Notes under the pieces: model-generated
What the model was told of the DNA's origin: nothing
The model's database searches: none
What the model saw: the letters and a program-made list of their open reading frames with translations, nothing else
Position numbers and translations under genes: made by a program
Source of the DNA: Microbacterium sp. p3-SID336
GTDB taxonomy: Bacteria > Actinomycetota > Actinomycetes > Actinomycetales > Microbacteriaceae
Length of the DNA: 64,000 bases
Direction: 5' to 3'
Assembly (NCBI RefSeq): GCF_025143365.1
Contig: NZ_JALXPE010000010.1
Coordinates: 14,746-78,745 of the forward strand
Part shown: positions 27,960 through 34,895 of the stretch, one piece after another
Numbering within the stretch: the stretch's first letter is position 1
How the letters are laid out: each line of letters opens with the position of its first letter

Positions 27960-28187
27960 TCAGGCGGCGCCGGCGTTGACCAGCGCGTGCAGGTCGCGCA
28001 CGGTCTGCGCGTTCGCCAGCTCGTCCGCGTCGACCGTGACGCCGGCGGTCTCGTCGACGTTCGCGATGAACTCGACGTTCGCCAGCGAATCCCAGCCCGC
28101 GTCCTTGAGGTCGTCGTCGAGGGTGAGGCCGGAGGCGTCCACCTGGAGAATGTCCGCAACGAGCTCGATCAGCGCTTTCTCATCCAT
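27960..28187 (-). CDS. acyl carrier protein
   Basis: A 75-residue, acidic, helical carrier protein. The phosphopantetheine-attachment serine lies in GWDSLANVEF (S34), and the surrounding helix pattern (LTLDDDLKDAGWDSL) is standard. It is not in a fab operon but between a KAS III gene (same strand) and an LpxD-like gene (divergent), so it is probably a dedicated carrier for the acyl group used in sugar modification. TATGCT 6 bases before the ATG supports independent leaderless transcription. Confidence 0.9.
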   Translation of the reverse strand: MDEKALIELVADILQVDASGLTLDDDLKDAGWDSLANVEFIANVDETAGVTVDADELANAQTVRDLHALVNAGAA

Positions 28188-28193
28188 GCTCTC

Positions 28194-28199
28194 AGCATA
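28194..28199 (-). promoter_or_regulatory. -10 element of ACP gene (leaderless type)
   Basis: On the minus strand TATGCT lies 6 bases before the ATG at 28187. Confidence 0.45.
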
Positions 28200-28235
28200 C
28201 GGGCAGGCCCCGCGGGGGCGTCGCGGCGCGCGCGG

Positions 28236-28241
28236 TACAGT
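28236..28241 (+). promoter_or_regulatory. -10 element of LpxD-like gene (leaderless type)
   Basis: TACAGT lies 7 bases before the ATG at 28249; it supports this start over upstream in-frame codons. Divergent from the ACP -10 element 37 bases away. Confidence 0.5.
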
Positions 28242-28248
28242 CGAGGAC

Positions 28249-29172
28249 ATGACCCGCACGGACCTCACCGCGTCTCTCGTGGCGCAGGCTCTCACCGCTC
28301 CCCTCCTGGGCGACGACCGCCCCGTCACCGGCCTGGCGCCCGTGAGCACGGCCGGCGACGGAGACCTCACGTTCGTCATGGATCCGGTGAAGTACGCGGC
28401 GGCCCTGGAGGCGGCACTCTCGGCCGGCGCGATCGTGCTCGCTCCCGCCTCGGCGACCGTCGCCGAGGAGAGTCGCGGTGTGCTCATCGCGGTCGACAGC
28501 CCTCGCGCCGCGTTCGCGATCGCGGTCGACCGCTTCTTCGCGCGCAAGCCGGAGCCCGGCGTCGCGGCGACCGCGCGCGTCGACCCGACGGCCAGGGTGC
28601 ACCCCACGGCGTCCGTCGGCGAGTACACCGTGATCAGGGCGGGCGCCGTGATCGGCGAGGGCGCGGAGATCCGCGACCACGTGGTGATCGGCTATGACGC
28701 GGTCGTGGGCGACCACTGCCTCGTGAAGAGCCACGCCGTGGTCGGCGAGGAGGGCTTCGGCATGGAGCGCGACGCCGGCGGCGACTACCTGCGGCTGCCG
28801 CACGTCGGCTCCGTCGTGCTCGCGGACCACGTCGAGGTCGGCAACTTCGTGACGGTGTGCGCGGGGACGATCGCCCCGACCCGCATCGGGGACCACACGA
28901 AGATCGACGACCACGCGCACATCGCGCACAACTGCCAGATCGGCCGCAACGTGATCATCACGGCCGCGGCGACGCTGTCCGGGAGCGTCACGGTCGAGGA
29001 CGACACGTGGATCGGGCCGAACGCCTCCGTCATCCAGGGCGTCACGCTCGGGCGGGACTCGATCCTCGGGATCGGAGCCGTCGCGGTGCGCTCGGTCCCG
29101 GTGAACGAGGTGCGCACGGGCAACCCCGCCCGCCGGCTCAGCGACAACCGGCCCGCACCGAGCGCGTCGTAG
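28249..29172 (+). CDS. LpxD-like UDP-sugar N-acyltransferase
   Basis: A 307-residue protein with the LpxD layout: an N-terminal uridine-binding-like domain (1-100; GDGDLTFVMDPVKYAAAL, AFAIAVDRFF), then a left-handed beta-helix of hexapeptide repeats (about 104-280) and a short tail. The catalytic-histidine segment of LpxD is conserved as HIAHNCQIG (H227). In Gram-negatives LpxD moves a 3-hydroxyacyl chain from ACP to the amine of UDP-3-O-acyl-glucosamine in lipid A synthesis. A Gram-positive has no lipid A, so the substrate is inferred to be an amino group on a UDP-amino sugar, with the acyl group from the neighbouring ACP. The C-terminal helix is shorter than in E. coli LpxD (341 residues). 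Confidence 0.87.
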   Translation: MTRTDLTASLVAQALTAPLLGDDRPVTGLAPVSTAGDGDLTFVMDPVKYAAALEAALSAGAIVLAPASATVAEESRGVLIAVDSPRAAFAIAVDRFFARKPEPGVAATARVDPTARVHPTASVGEYTVIRAGAVIGEGAEIRDHVVIGYDAVVGDHCLVKSHAVVGEEGFGMERDAGGDYLRLPHVGSVVLADHVEVGNFVTVCAGTIAPTRIGDHTKIDDHAHIAHNCQIGRNVIITAAATLSGSVTVEDDTWIGPNASVIQGVTLGRDSILGIGAVAVRSVPVNEVRTGNPARRLSDNRPAPSAS

Positions 29173-29223
29173 CCCTCCGGCACCGAGCGCTTCGTGGCCG
29201 GCCCGCACCGCGGCGCCTCGGGC

Positions 29224-29291
29224 GCTCAGCGGTTCTCGGGGCTCAGCGGTTCTCGGCGCTCAGTAGTTCTCGGCGCTCAGTAGTTCTCGGC
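29224..29291. repeat. four tandem 17-base repeats at a gene end
   Basis: Units start at 29224, 29241, 29258 and 29275, each beginning GCTCAG. The first two carry CGGTTCTCGG and the last two TAGTTCTCGG. The fourth unit covers the last codons and stop of the deacetylase-like gene, so the duplicated sequence includes copies of its stop. Probable slippage-type expansion. Confidence 0.8.
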
Positions 29292-29951
29292 GGGGATCTT
29301 CTCGAACCACCAGAACGGGTGCGTGAGCACCTGCATCAGCGGCTCCTTGCCGACCCACAGCGCGAAGTGACCCTCGCGCCAGTTTCCGCTGCTGTCGCTC
29401 AGGTACTTCATCTGCGGGGTCATGAACCGCGGCTCGTAGGAGTGGTACCGCACCGTGTCCGACCAGCGCGCCAGCAGCTCCGTGGCGAACTCGATGCCGC
29501 CGAGACGTGCCGGCTCGTGCAGGCTGAACCCGCCGAGCGGACGGCCGACGGCGGTCTCGAACACCGTGCGCTGCCGTTCGGCCCAGTCGAAGTTGTCGCC
29601 GCCGAGCACATCCCCGAAGCCGCCCTCGAGGTGCAGCTGCACCTCGTGGCCGAGCTCCTCCATCTCGCGGATGATGAGCAGCGAGGGGAGACTCATCAGG
29701 CTGTAGCCCCGCGCGTGCACGCGCAGGAAGATCGACGACGTGCAACCCGCCTCCGCGTCGACCCGAGCGACCCGGGCGGCCTGCTCGATGCTGTTGTCGA
29801 TGTCGTGCCTGAGCACCAGATGCTTGGGCTGCGGGTCGTCGAGATACTCCCGGAACCCGGTCACGGCATAGCCGTCGTCCAGGTACGCCTTGAGCGTGTC
29901 CGAGTAGTCCTTGAGCGAGAAGCCCCGCTTGCCAGCCTCCGGGATGGTCAT
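29277..29951 (-). CDS. polysaccharide deacetylase-like protein
   Basis: A 224-residue protein with a NodB-like start: LVLRHDID (45-52) supplies the metal-site aspartates, SIFLRVHARGY (about 73-83) the next strand, and GHEVQLHLEGGF (101-112) resembles the H-x-x-x-H metal-site motif. The later region (FSLHEPARLGG, YHSYEPRFM) is divergent, so catalysis is uncertain. If active it would remove N- or O-acetyl groups from a glycan or sugar lipid; no signal peptide is seen, which suggests a cytoplasmic substrate. The ATG at 29951 follows GGCGGA at a fair distance. The same frame extends to 29999, but that segment lacks family resemblance. The 3' end is duplicated in tandem repeats. Confidence 0.65.
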   Translation of the reverse strand: MTIPEAGKRGFSLKDYSDTLKAYLDDGYAVTGFREYLDDPQPKHLVLRHDIDNSIEQAARVARVDAEAGCTSSIFLRVHARGYSLMSLPSLLIIREMEELGHEVQLHLEGGFGDVLGGDNFDWAERQRTVFETAVGRPLGGFSLHEPARLGGIEFATELLARWSDTVRYHSYEPRFMTPQMKYLSDSSGNWREGHFALWVGKEPLMQVLTHPFWWFEKIPAENY

Positions 29952-30055
29952 TGATCCGCCGTTCAGTCGAGGGGTGAAACCGCCACGAAACAGGCGCACC
30001 GTCGTCCATGATATCCAGCCGGCCCGTGATCCGAATCCGGGACGCGGCCGTCGGA

Positions 30056-30061
30056 TACAAT
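30056..30061 (+). promoter_or_regulatory. -10 element before the paralogue-2 operon
   Basis: TACAAT, one mismatch from consensus, lies 6 bases before an ATG at 30068. That ATG opens only a 12-codon frame; the main gene starts at 30103. Confidence 0.5.
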
Positions 30062-30067
30062 CTCTCT

Positions 30068-30106
30068 ATGCTCAGCGTGCGACCCGAACCCTCTCGAGAT
30101 TCGTGA
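30068..30106 (+). CDS. possible 12-residue leader peptide
   Basis: ATG at 30068 immediately follows a good leaderless -10 element and reads MLSVRPEPSRDS before a TGA at 30104-30106. The TGA overlaps the GTG start of the glycosyltransferase in the GTGA arrangement used by true gene pairs in this window. It may couple translation of the main gene, or the two frames may be one gene broken by a one-base error. Confidence 0.35.
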   Translation: MLSVRPEPSRDS

Positions 30107-31338
30107 ATCGCAACCGCCTCCCCTCCTTCGTCAACGCGTTGATCGACGCGCTCGCCGACGCCCCGATGAGCCCTCTCGGCCGACTTGCGGCCCGACGGCT
30201 CGGCGCGCCGGCACCGGCCGGCTCCGTCCCGGCGACGACGTTCGACGACGCCCCGGTGCGTGTGCTCATCGCCCCGGTCAACTACTCGGGCCAGGGCAGA
30301 GCCTGGGCCCAGGCGCTGCAGACGGCGGATCCCGCGATCAGCGCGCGCAATCTGGCGGTCGACGTGCCAGGGGGCTTCTCGTTCGACGCCGACATCGTCG
30401 TCCCGGTCGGCACGTACCACAACGGCCGGGAGTGGCAGCTGCGCCAGTTCGAGGCCGCGACGCGGGCCACCCACGTGCTGATCGAAGCCGAGGAGCCGCC
30501 GTTCGGGCGCCTGCTCGGGCGCTCGGTGGAGCGGCAGGCGAAGGCGCTGCTCGACGCGGGCGTCGATGTCGCGTTCCTCGCCCACGGGACGGATGCACGG
30601 CTGCCGTCGCGCCACATCCGCGACAACCCGCTCTCCTACTACGCGGACGACAGCATCTACCTCCCGCGAGCCGAGACCCTCGCCGCCCGCAACATCGCCC
30701 TCCTGCAGCGCAGCGGACGGCCCGTGTTCGTCTCCACGCCCGACCTGCTCGTCGACCTCCCCGACGCCGTCTGGTGCCCCGTGGTGGTCGACCCGGCGCG
30801 CTGGCGAGCCCCGCGTCGTGCGCCCCTCGACGGGCGTCCGCTGCGGGTCGCACACGCACCGTCCATCGCAGCGGCCAAGGGCACCCCGCTCATCATGCCG
30901 ACGCTCGAGCGCCTGCAGCAGGAGGGTCTCATCGAGCTCACGCTGCTCCAGGGTGTGCCATCGGCCGAGATGCCGGCGGCCTTCGCGCAGGCCGATGTCG
31001 TGCTCGACCAGTTCCGCGCCGGCTCCTACGGCGTCGCGGCGTGCGAGGCCATGGCGGCCGGCTGCGTGGTCGTCGGACAGGTTTCCGCCCAGGTGCGCGA
31101 CACCGTGCGGAACCGGTTCGCGACGGAGCTGCCCATCGTGGAGGCCGACCCCTCGACGCTCGAGGCCGTGCTGCGCGCGCTCGCCCGCCCCGCCGACGAC
31201 CTGGACGAACGACGCGAGGCTTCGATCGCGTTCGTGCACACCGCCCACGACGGCCGCGCCTCCGCCGAGGCTCTGCGGCAGCACTGGCTCGCCCCGGCGC
31301 AGGCCACGCGAAAGGACGACGATGCATCCCGCCGTTGA
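30103..31338 (+). CDS. GT-B-like glycosyltransferase, DQF-AG-YGV paralogue 2
   Basis: A 411-residue member of the four-copy family. Motifs: VRVLIAPVNYSGQGRAWAQ, THVLIEAEEPPFGR, FLAHGTDARLPSRH, FVSTPDLL, VVVDPARW, GVPSAEMPAAF and DVVLDQFRAGSYGVAACEAMAAG near the C-terminus. The N-terminal extension NRNRLPSFVNALIDAL aligns with RHRSSFPGWLNRVLEA of paralogue 4, which supports a start at or before GTG 30103 rather than ATG 30166. No ribosome binding site precedes GTG 30103. The gene overlaps paralogue 3 by 17 bases and begins a four-gene operon running to 34895. Confidence 0.75.
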   Translation: MNRNRLPSFVNALIDALADAPMSPLGRLAARRLGAPAPAGSVPATTFDDAPVRVLIAPVNYSGQGRAWAQALQTADPAISARNLAVDVPGGFSFDADIVVPVGTYHNGREWQLRQFEAATRATHVLIEAEEPPFGRLLGRSVERQAKALLDAGVDVAFLAHGTDARLPSRHIRDNPLSYYADDSIYLPRAETLAARNIALLQRSGRPVFVSTPDLLVDLPDAVWCPVVVDPARWRAPRRAPLDGRPLRVAHAPSIAAAKGTPLIMPTLERLQQEGLIELTLLQGVPSAEMPAAFAQADVVLDQFRAGSYGVAACEAMAAGCVVVGQVSAQVRDTVRNRFATELPIVEADPSTLEAVLRALARPADDLDERREASIAFVHTAHDGRASAEALRQHWLAPAQATRKDDDASRR

Positions 31339-32497
31339 AGCGACATGGAAGAAGCTGCCGAAGGCGCTGCAGGACGCGATCGCCAGCGGCGTCGACCGTG
31401 CGCGCGGCGTCGTGGTGCCCGAGCCGCCGGTCCCCGACCTGACGCGCGAGTTCCGCGTGCTCATCGGCCCGGTGAACTACGCCGGTCAGGGGTACCGCTG
31501 GGCGCGAGCCGCCGAGACCTCGGGGCGGGTGTCCGCCCGCAACTACGTGCACGAAGCGAACAACCCCTTCGGGTACGGCGCCGACCACGTGCTGAGCTGG
31601 CGCACCGCCGAGCACTCCCGGGCGTGGCAGCGCGCGATGCTCGACGACCTGCGCGAGAACTACACGCACGTGCTGATCGAGGCGTGCTACCCGATCCTCG
31701 GCGGCATGTTCAGCGGCGACGTGCGGCGGCAGGTGGACCTGCTCCGCGAGGCGGGCCTCACGATCGGCGTCGTCGGGCACGGCACCGACGTGCGCCTGCC
31801 GTCGACGCACATGGCGGACAACCCCTGGTCGCATTTCCACAACAGCGAGAGCTACGTCTCGCCGGACCTCATCGAGGCCATGGTCTCGGACAATCTGCGC
31901 CTGATCGACGACCTCGACGCCCCGACCTTCGTGTCGACGGCCGGCCTGCTGATCGACCTGCCTCGCGCCGACTTCCTCGGCGTCGTGATCGACCCGGAGC
32001 GCTGGAGCACGGACGAGCCGCTGCTGGAGACGCCCAAGCTGCGCGTCGTGCATGCCCCGACCAATCCGTTCACCAAGGGCACGTACCTGATCGCGCCGAC
32101 CATCGAGAAGCTGGTCGACGAGGGTGTCATCGAGTACACCGAGATCCGGAACGTCTCCAACGAGGAGATGCGTCGGGTGTTCGCCGGCGCCGACGTCGTG
32201 CTCGACCAGTTCCGCGCCGGGGACTACGGTGTCGGCGCGTGCGAGACCATGGCCGCCGGCCGCCTCGTGCTCACCCACATCACCGATCAGGTCCGCACGG
32301 AGGTCGAACGTCATGCGGGCATGCCGCTGCCGATCCCCGAGGTCACGATCGACTCGCTCGAGTCGGTGCTGCGGGACATCGCCGATCGCCGTGAGCACTA
32401 CCGGGCGCTGGCGGCGAGCGGCCCCGAGTATGTGCGCAGGCTGCACAACGGCGATTTCTCGCGCGACGTCCTGATGCGCCGATTCTTCGAGGCGTGA
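31322..32497 (+). CDS. GT-B-like glycosyltransferase, DQF-AG-YGV paralogue 3
   Basis: A 391-residue paralogue and the most divergent of the downstream three: FRVLIGPVNYAGQGYRWARA, VVGHGTDVRLPSTHMADNPWSHFHN, FVSTAGLLIDLP, VVIDPERW, VVHAPTNPFTKGTY, and DVVLDQFRAGDYGVGACETMAAGRLV near the C-terminus. It keeps the HGTD-R-PS motif and the Gly-for-Glu change. The start is ATG 31322 with AAAGGA a few bases upstream, inside the end of paralogue 2. The preserved motifs argue for active enzymes with different specificities rather than decaying copies. Confidence 0.77.
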   Translation: MHPAVEATWKKLPKALQDAIASGVDRARGVVVPEPPVPDLTREFRVLIGPVNYAGQGYRWARAAETSGRVSARNYVHEANNPFGYGADHVLSWRTAEHSRAWQRAMLDDLRENYTHVLIEACYPILGGMFSGDVRRQVDLLREAGLTIGVVGHGTDVRLPSTHMADNPWSHFHNSESYVSPDLIEAMVSDNLRLIDDLDAPTFVSTAGLLIDLPRADFLGVVIDPERWSTDEPLLETPKLRVVHAPTNPFTKGTYLIAPTIEKLVDEGVIEYTEIRNVSNEEMRRVFAGADVVLDQFRAGDYGVGACETMAAGRLVLTHITDQVRTEVERHAGMPLPIPEVTIDSLESVLRDIADRREHYRALAASGPEYVRRLHNGDFSRDVLMRRFFEA

Positions 32498-33657
32498 TGC
32501 GCGTCCTCATCGCCTCGCGGATCTACCGCCCCGAACCCGCCGCCGCCTCCCAGTTCCTCGGCGCCGTCGCCGACGCGCTCGTGGAGGGCGGGGACGAGGT
32601 CACCGTGCTGACCGCCACGCCTCCCGCGCCGCTGCGACCGGCTCCGCAGGGCGAGAAGGTGAAGACGGCCCCCGTGCTGCGCGACAGGGACGGCTACGTG
32701 CGCGGCTACCTGCCGTACCTGAGCTTCGACATCCCGCTCGCCTTCCGGCTCCTCTTCGCCCGGCGACCCGACGTCGTGCTCGCCGAGCCCCCGCCCACCA
32801 CCGGGGCCGTCACCAGGGTGGTGTGTGCGCTCCGTCGCATCCCCTATGTGTACGACGCCGCGGACGTGTGGTCCGATGCCGCCAACATGGCGACGAGCTC
32901 CTCCCTGGTCATCCGCGCCCTGCGCGTGGTGGAGCGCTTCGCGATGCGCGGCGCCGTGCGGCTCGTCACGATCTCCAGCGGCGTGGTCGACCGGGTGAGG
33001 GCGCTCGGCGTCACGGTGCCGATGACCGTGACCGGGTTCGGCGCCGACACCGCACAGTTCTCGTACCGCGAGGCGGACCGGCAGAAGCTCTTCGTGTACG
33101 CCGGCAGCTACTCGCCGTGGCACGGCGCCGAAGTTCTCGTCGACGCGTTCGCCGCGTTCAGCGCGACCCACCCCGGCTACACGCTGCGCTTCATCGGCAA
33201 CGGCACCGAGCGCGAGGAGCTGGAGGCGCTGGCCGCCGAGCGGGGCGTCGGCGGGCAGGTCGAGTTCCTCGACCCGGTTCCGCCGGAGCAGCTTCTCCCC
33301 CACCTGTCCTCCGCCGTCGCGAGCCTCGCCACGCTGCGGCCGGGTACCGCCTACGAGTACGCGTTCGCCACCAAGACCTATTCGTCCCTCGCGGCGGGCT
33401 GCCCGGTGATCTTCGCGGGCCCCGGCCCGACCGGGCCCTTCCTCGAACGCGCGAACGAGCACGTGTCCGCCGGCTGGGTGTGCGCGCATGCCGCCGACGA
33501 GATCGCCGAGGCGATGCGCCGCAGCTGCGACGAACCGCCCACCGCGCGCGAGCGCGAGGACCTCGCGGAGTGGATCGACCGCACACACTCGCTCCGTGCC
33601 GTGGCCGCCACCGTGGCCGAGGTCGTGCGCAGCGTCGGCGCCGCAGGGCGGCGGTGA
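32497..33657 (+). CDS. glycosyltransferase family 4 (WbuB-like)
   Basis: A 386-residue GT-B enzyme. N-terminal MRVLIASRIYRPEPAAASQFLGAVADAL with RPDVVLAEPPPTTGAV and YVYDAADVWSDAA fits the WbuB subfamily of GT4. The C-terminal domain has FVYAGSYSPWHGAEVLVDAF and YEYAFATKTYSSLAAGCPVIFAG, a variant of the EX7E donor site. WbuB-type enzymes add amino sugars such as FucNAc or ManNAc(A) to lipid-linked glycans. The start is ATG 32497, overlapping the upstream TGA (TGATG); GTG 32494 would add one residue. It overlaps paralogue 4 by four bases. Confidence 0.87.
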   Translation: MRVLIASRIYRPEPAAASQFLGAVADALVEGGDEVTVLTATPPAPLRPAPQGEKVKTAPVLRDRDGYVRGYLPYLSFDIPLAFRLLFARRPDVVLAEPPPTTGAVTRVVCALRRIPYVYDAADVWSDAANMATSSSLVIRALRVVERFAMRGAVRLVTISSGVVDRVRALGVTVPMTVTGFGADTAQFSYREADRQKLFVYAGSYSPWHGAEVLVDAFAAFSATHPGYTLRFIGNGTEREELEALAAERGVGGQVEFLDPVPPEQLLPHLSSAVASLATLRPGTAYEYAFATKTYSSLAAGCPVIFAGPGPTGPFLERANEHVSAGWVCAHAADEIAEAMRRSCDEPPTAREREDLAEWIDRTHSLRAVAATVAEVVRSVGAAGRR

Positions 33658-34895
33658 CCGTGCCCGCTCTGCTCTCCCGCGCCGCGGACTGGCTGGTCCG
33701 CCACCGCTCCTCCTTCCCCGGCTGGCTCAACCGCGTGCTGGAGGCTCCGGCGCGGAACCCGGACGGCGCCTTCGGCCGCATCGTCATGCGCGCCCTCGGT
33801 GGAGGTGAGACCCCGGCGACCCCGGTGCCGTCCACCGAGATCCGAGTGCTGATCGCGCCGACCAACTACTCCGGTCAGGCCTTCCGCTGGGCGCGGGCCC
33901 TGGAAGCCGCCGACCCGCGGATCGGTGCGCGCAACCGCGCCGAGCAGCTGCCGGGCGGGTTCGACTTCGACGCCGACGCCCTGGTCCCGTTCGCGACCGC
34001 TCAGGGGTCGGAGCGCTGGGCCGATGCGGAGTTCGCCGCCGCCCGGGAGTTCACGCACGTGCTGGTCGAGGCCGAGCGACCGCTGTTCGGCCGGCGCTTC
34101 GGCCGCGACCTCGAGCAGGAGATCCTGGCCCTGACGGAGGAGGGGGTCTCGGTGGCCTACCTCTGCCACGGCACCGACATCCGGGACCCCGCGCGTCACG
34201 CCGAGCGCACCCCCTGGTCGCTGTACCCGGAGGATCCGCGCACCGAGCTGCTGGCGCAGGACGCGGCGGCGAACCTCGCCCTGCTGCGCCGAGTGCCGCG
34301 CCCGACGTTCGTGTCCACGCCCGACCTGCTGTTCGACGTGCCCTGGGCGCGCTGGTGCCCTGTGGTGGTCGACGTGGAGCGGTTCCGTCAGCGGTCGGAG
34401 CCGTTCGGGGCCCGCCCCGTGCGCATCGTGCACGCCGCCAGCGCGCCGCTGCAGAAGGGCAGCCACTACATCCCGCCCGCTCTGGACCCGCTGATCGCCG
34501 CCGAACTCGTCGACTACCGGCTGATCACCGGGGTGCCATCCGCGCAGATGCCGGACGTGTTCGACGCGGCCGACATCGTGATCGACCAGTTCCGCGCCGG
34601 CTCCTACGGCGTGGCCGCGTGCGAGGCGATGGCGGCGGGTCGCGTGGTGATCGGCCACGTGCTGCCCGAGGTGCGCGCGTACGTGGAGGAGACGACCGGA
34701 CTCGCGCTGCCCATCGTCGAGGCGACGCCGGACACCCTCGAGGCCGTCGTTCGTGCGCTCGTGGCCGCACCCGCGGAGTCCCGGGAGCTGGCCGCGCAGG
34801 GCCGCCGCTTCGTGGAGACCGTGCACGCCGGGCCGCTGAGCGCGCGCGTGCTGCTCGAGGACTGGATCGCGCCGGGCGTTACGCCGGGACGCTGA
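33654..34895 (+). CDS. GT-B-like glycosyltransferase, DQF-AG-YGV paralogue 4
   Basis: A 413-residue family member, closest to paralogue 2. Motifs: IRVLIAPTNYSGQAFRWARALE, THVLVEAERPLFGRRFGR, LCHGTDIRDPARH, FVSTPDLLFDVP, VVVDVERF, GVPSAQMPDVF and DIVIDQFRAGSYGVAACEAMAAGRVV. The start is GTG 33654 in a GTGA overlap with the WbuB-like gene. Its last 17 bases overlap the 3' end of the convergent acyltransferase gene. Paralogues 2 and 4 flank paralogue 3 and WbuB, suggesting successive duplications within one operon. Confidence 0.77.
   Translation: MTVPALLSRAADWLVRHRSSFPGWLNRVLEAPARNPDGAFGRIVMRALGGGETPATPVPSTEIRVLIAPTNYSGQAFRWARALEAADPRIGARNRAEQLPGGFDFDADALVPFATAQGSERWADAEFAAAREFTHVLVEAERPLFGRRFGRDLEQEILALTEEGVSVAYLCHGTDIRDPARHAERTPWSLYPEDPRTELLAQDAAANLALLRRVPRPTFVSTPDLLFDVPWARWCPVVVDVERFRQRSEPFGARPVRIVHAASAPLQKGSHYIPPALDPLIAAELVDYRLITGVPSAQMPDVFDAADIVIDQFRAGSYGVAACEAMAAGRVVIGHVLPEVRAYVEETTGLALPIVEATPDTLEAVVRALVAAPAESRELAAQGRRFVETVHAGPLSARVLLEDWIAPGVTPGR

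Noticed and set aside
28249-29172. The LpxD homologue as evidence for lipopolysaccharide or a Gram-negative host
   Set aside because: No other lipid A gene is present and all neighbouring markers (WhiB2, DUF3499, LCP, GlfT2, LPxTG-like protein, glycerophosphotransferases) are Gram-positive actinobacterial.
29224-29291. CRISPR array from the 17-base repeats
   Set aside because: The units are directly adjacent with no spacers, only four in number, and no cas genes are present.
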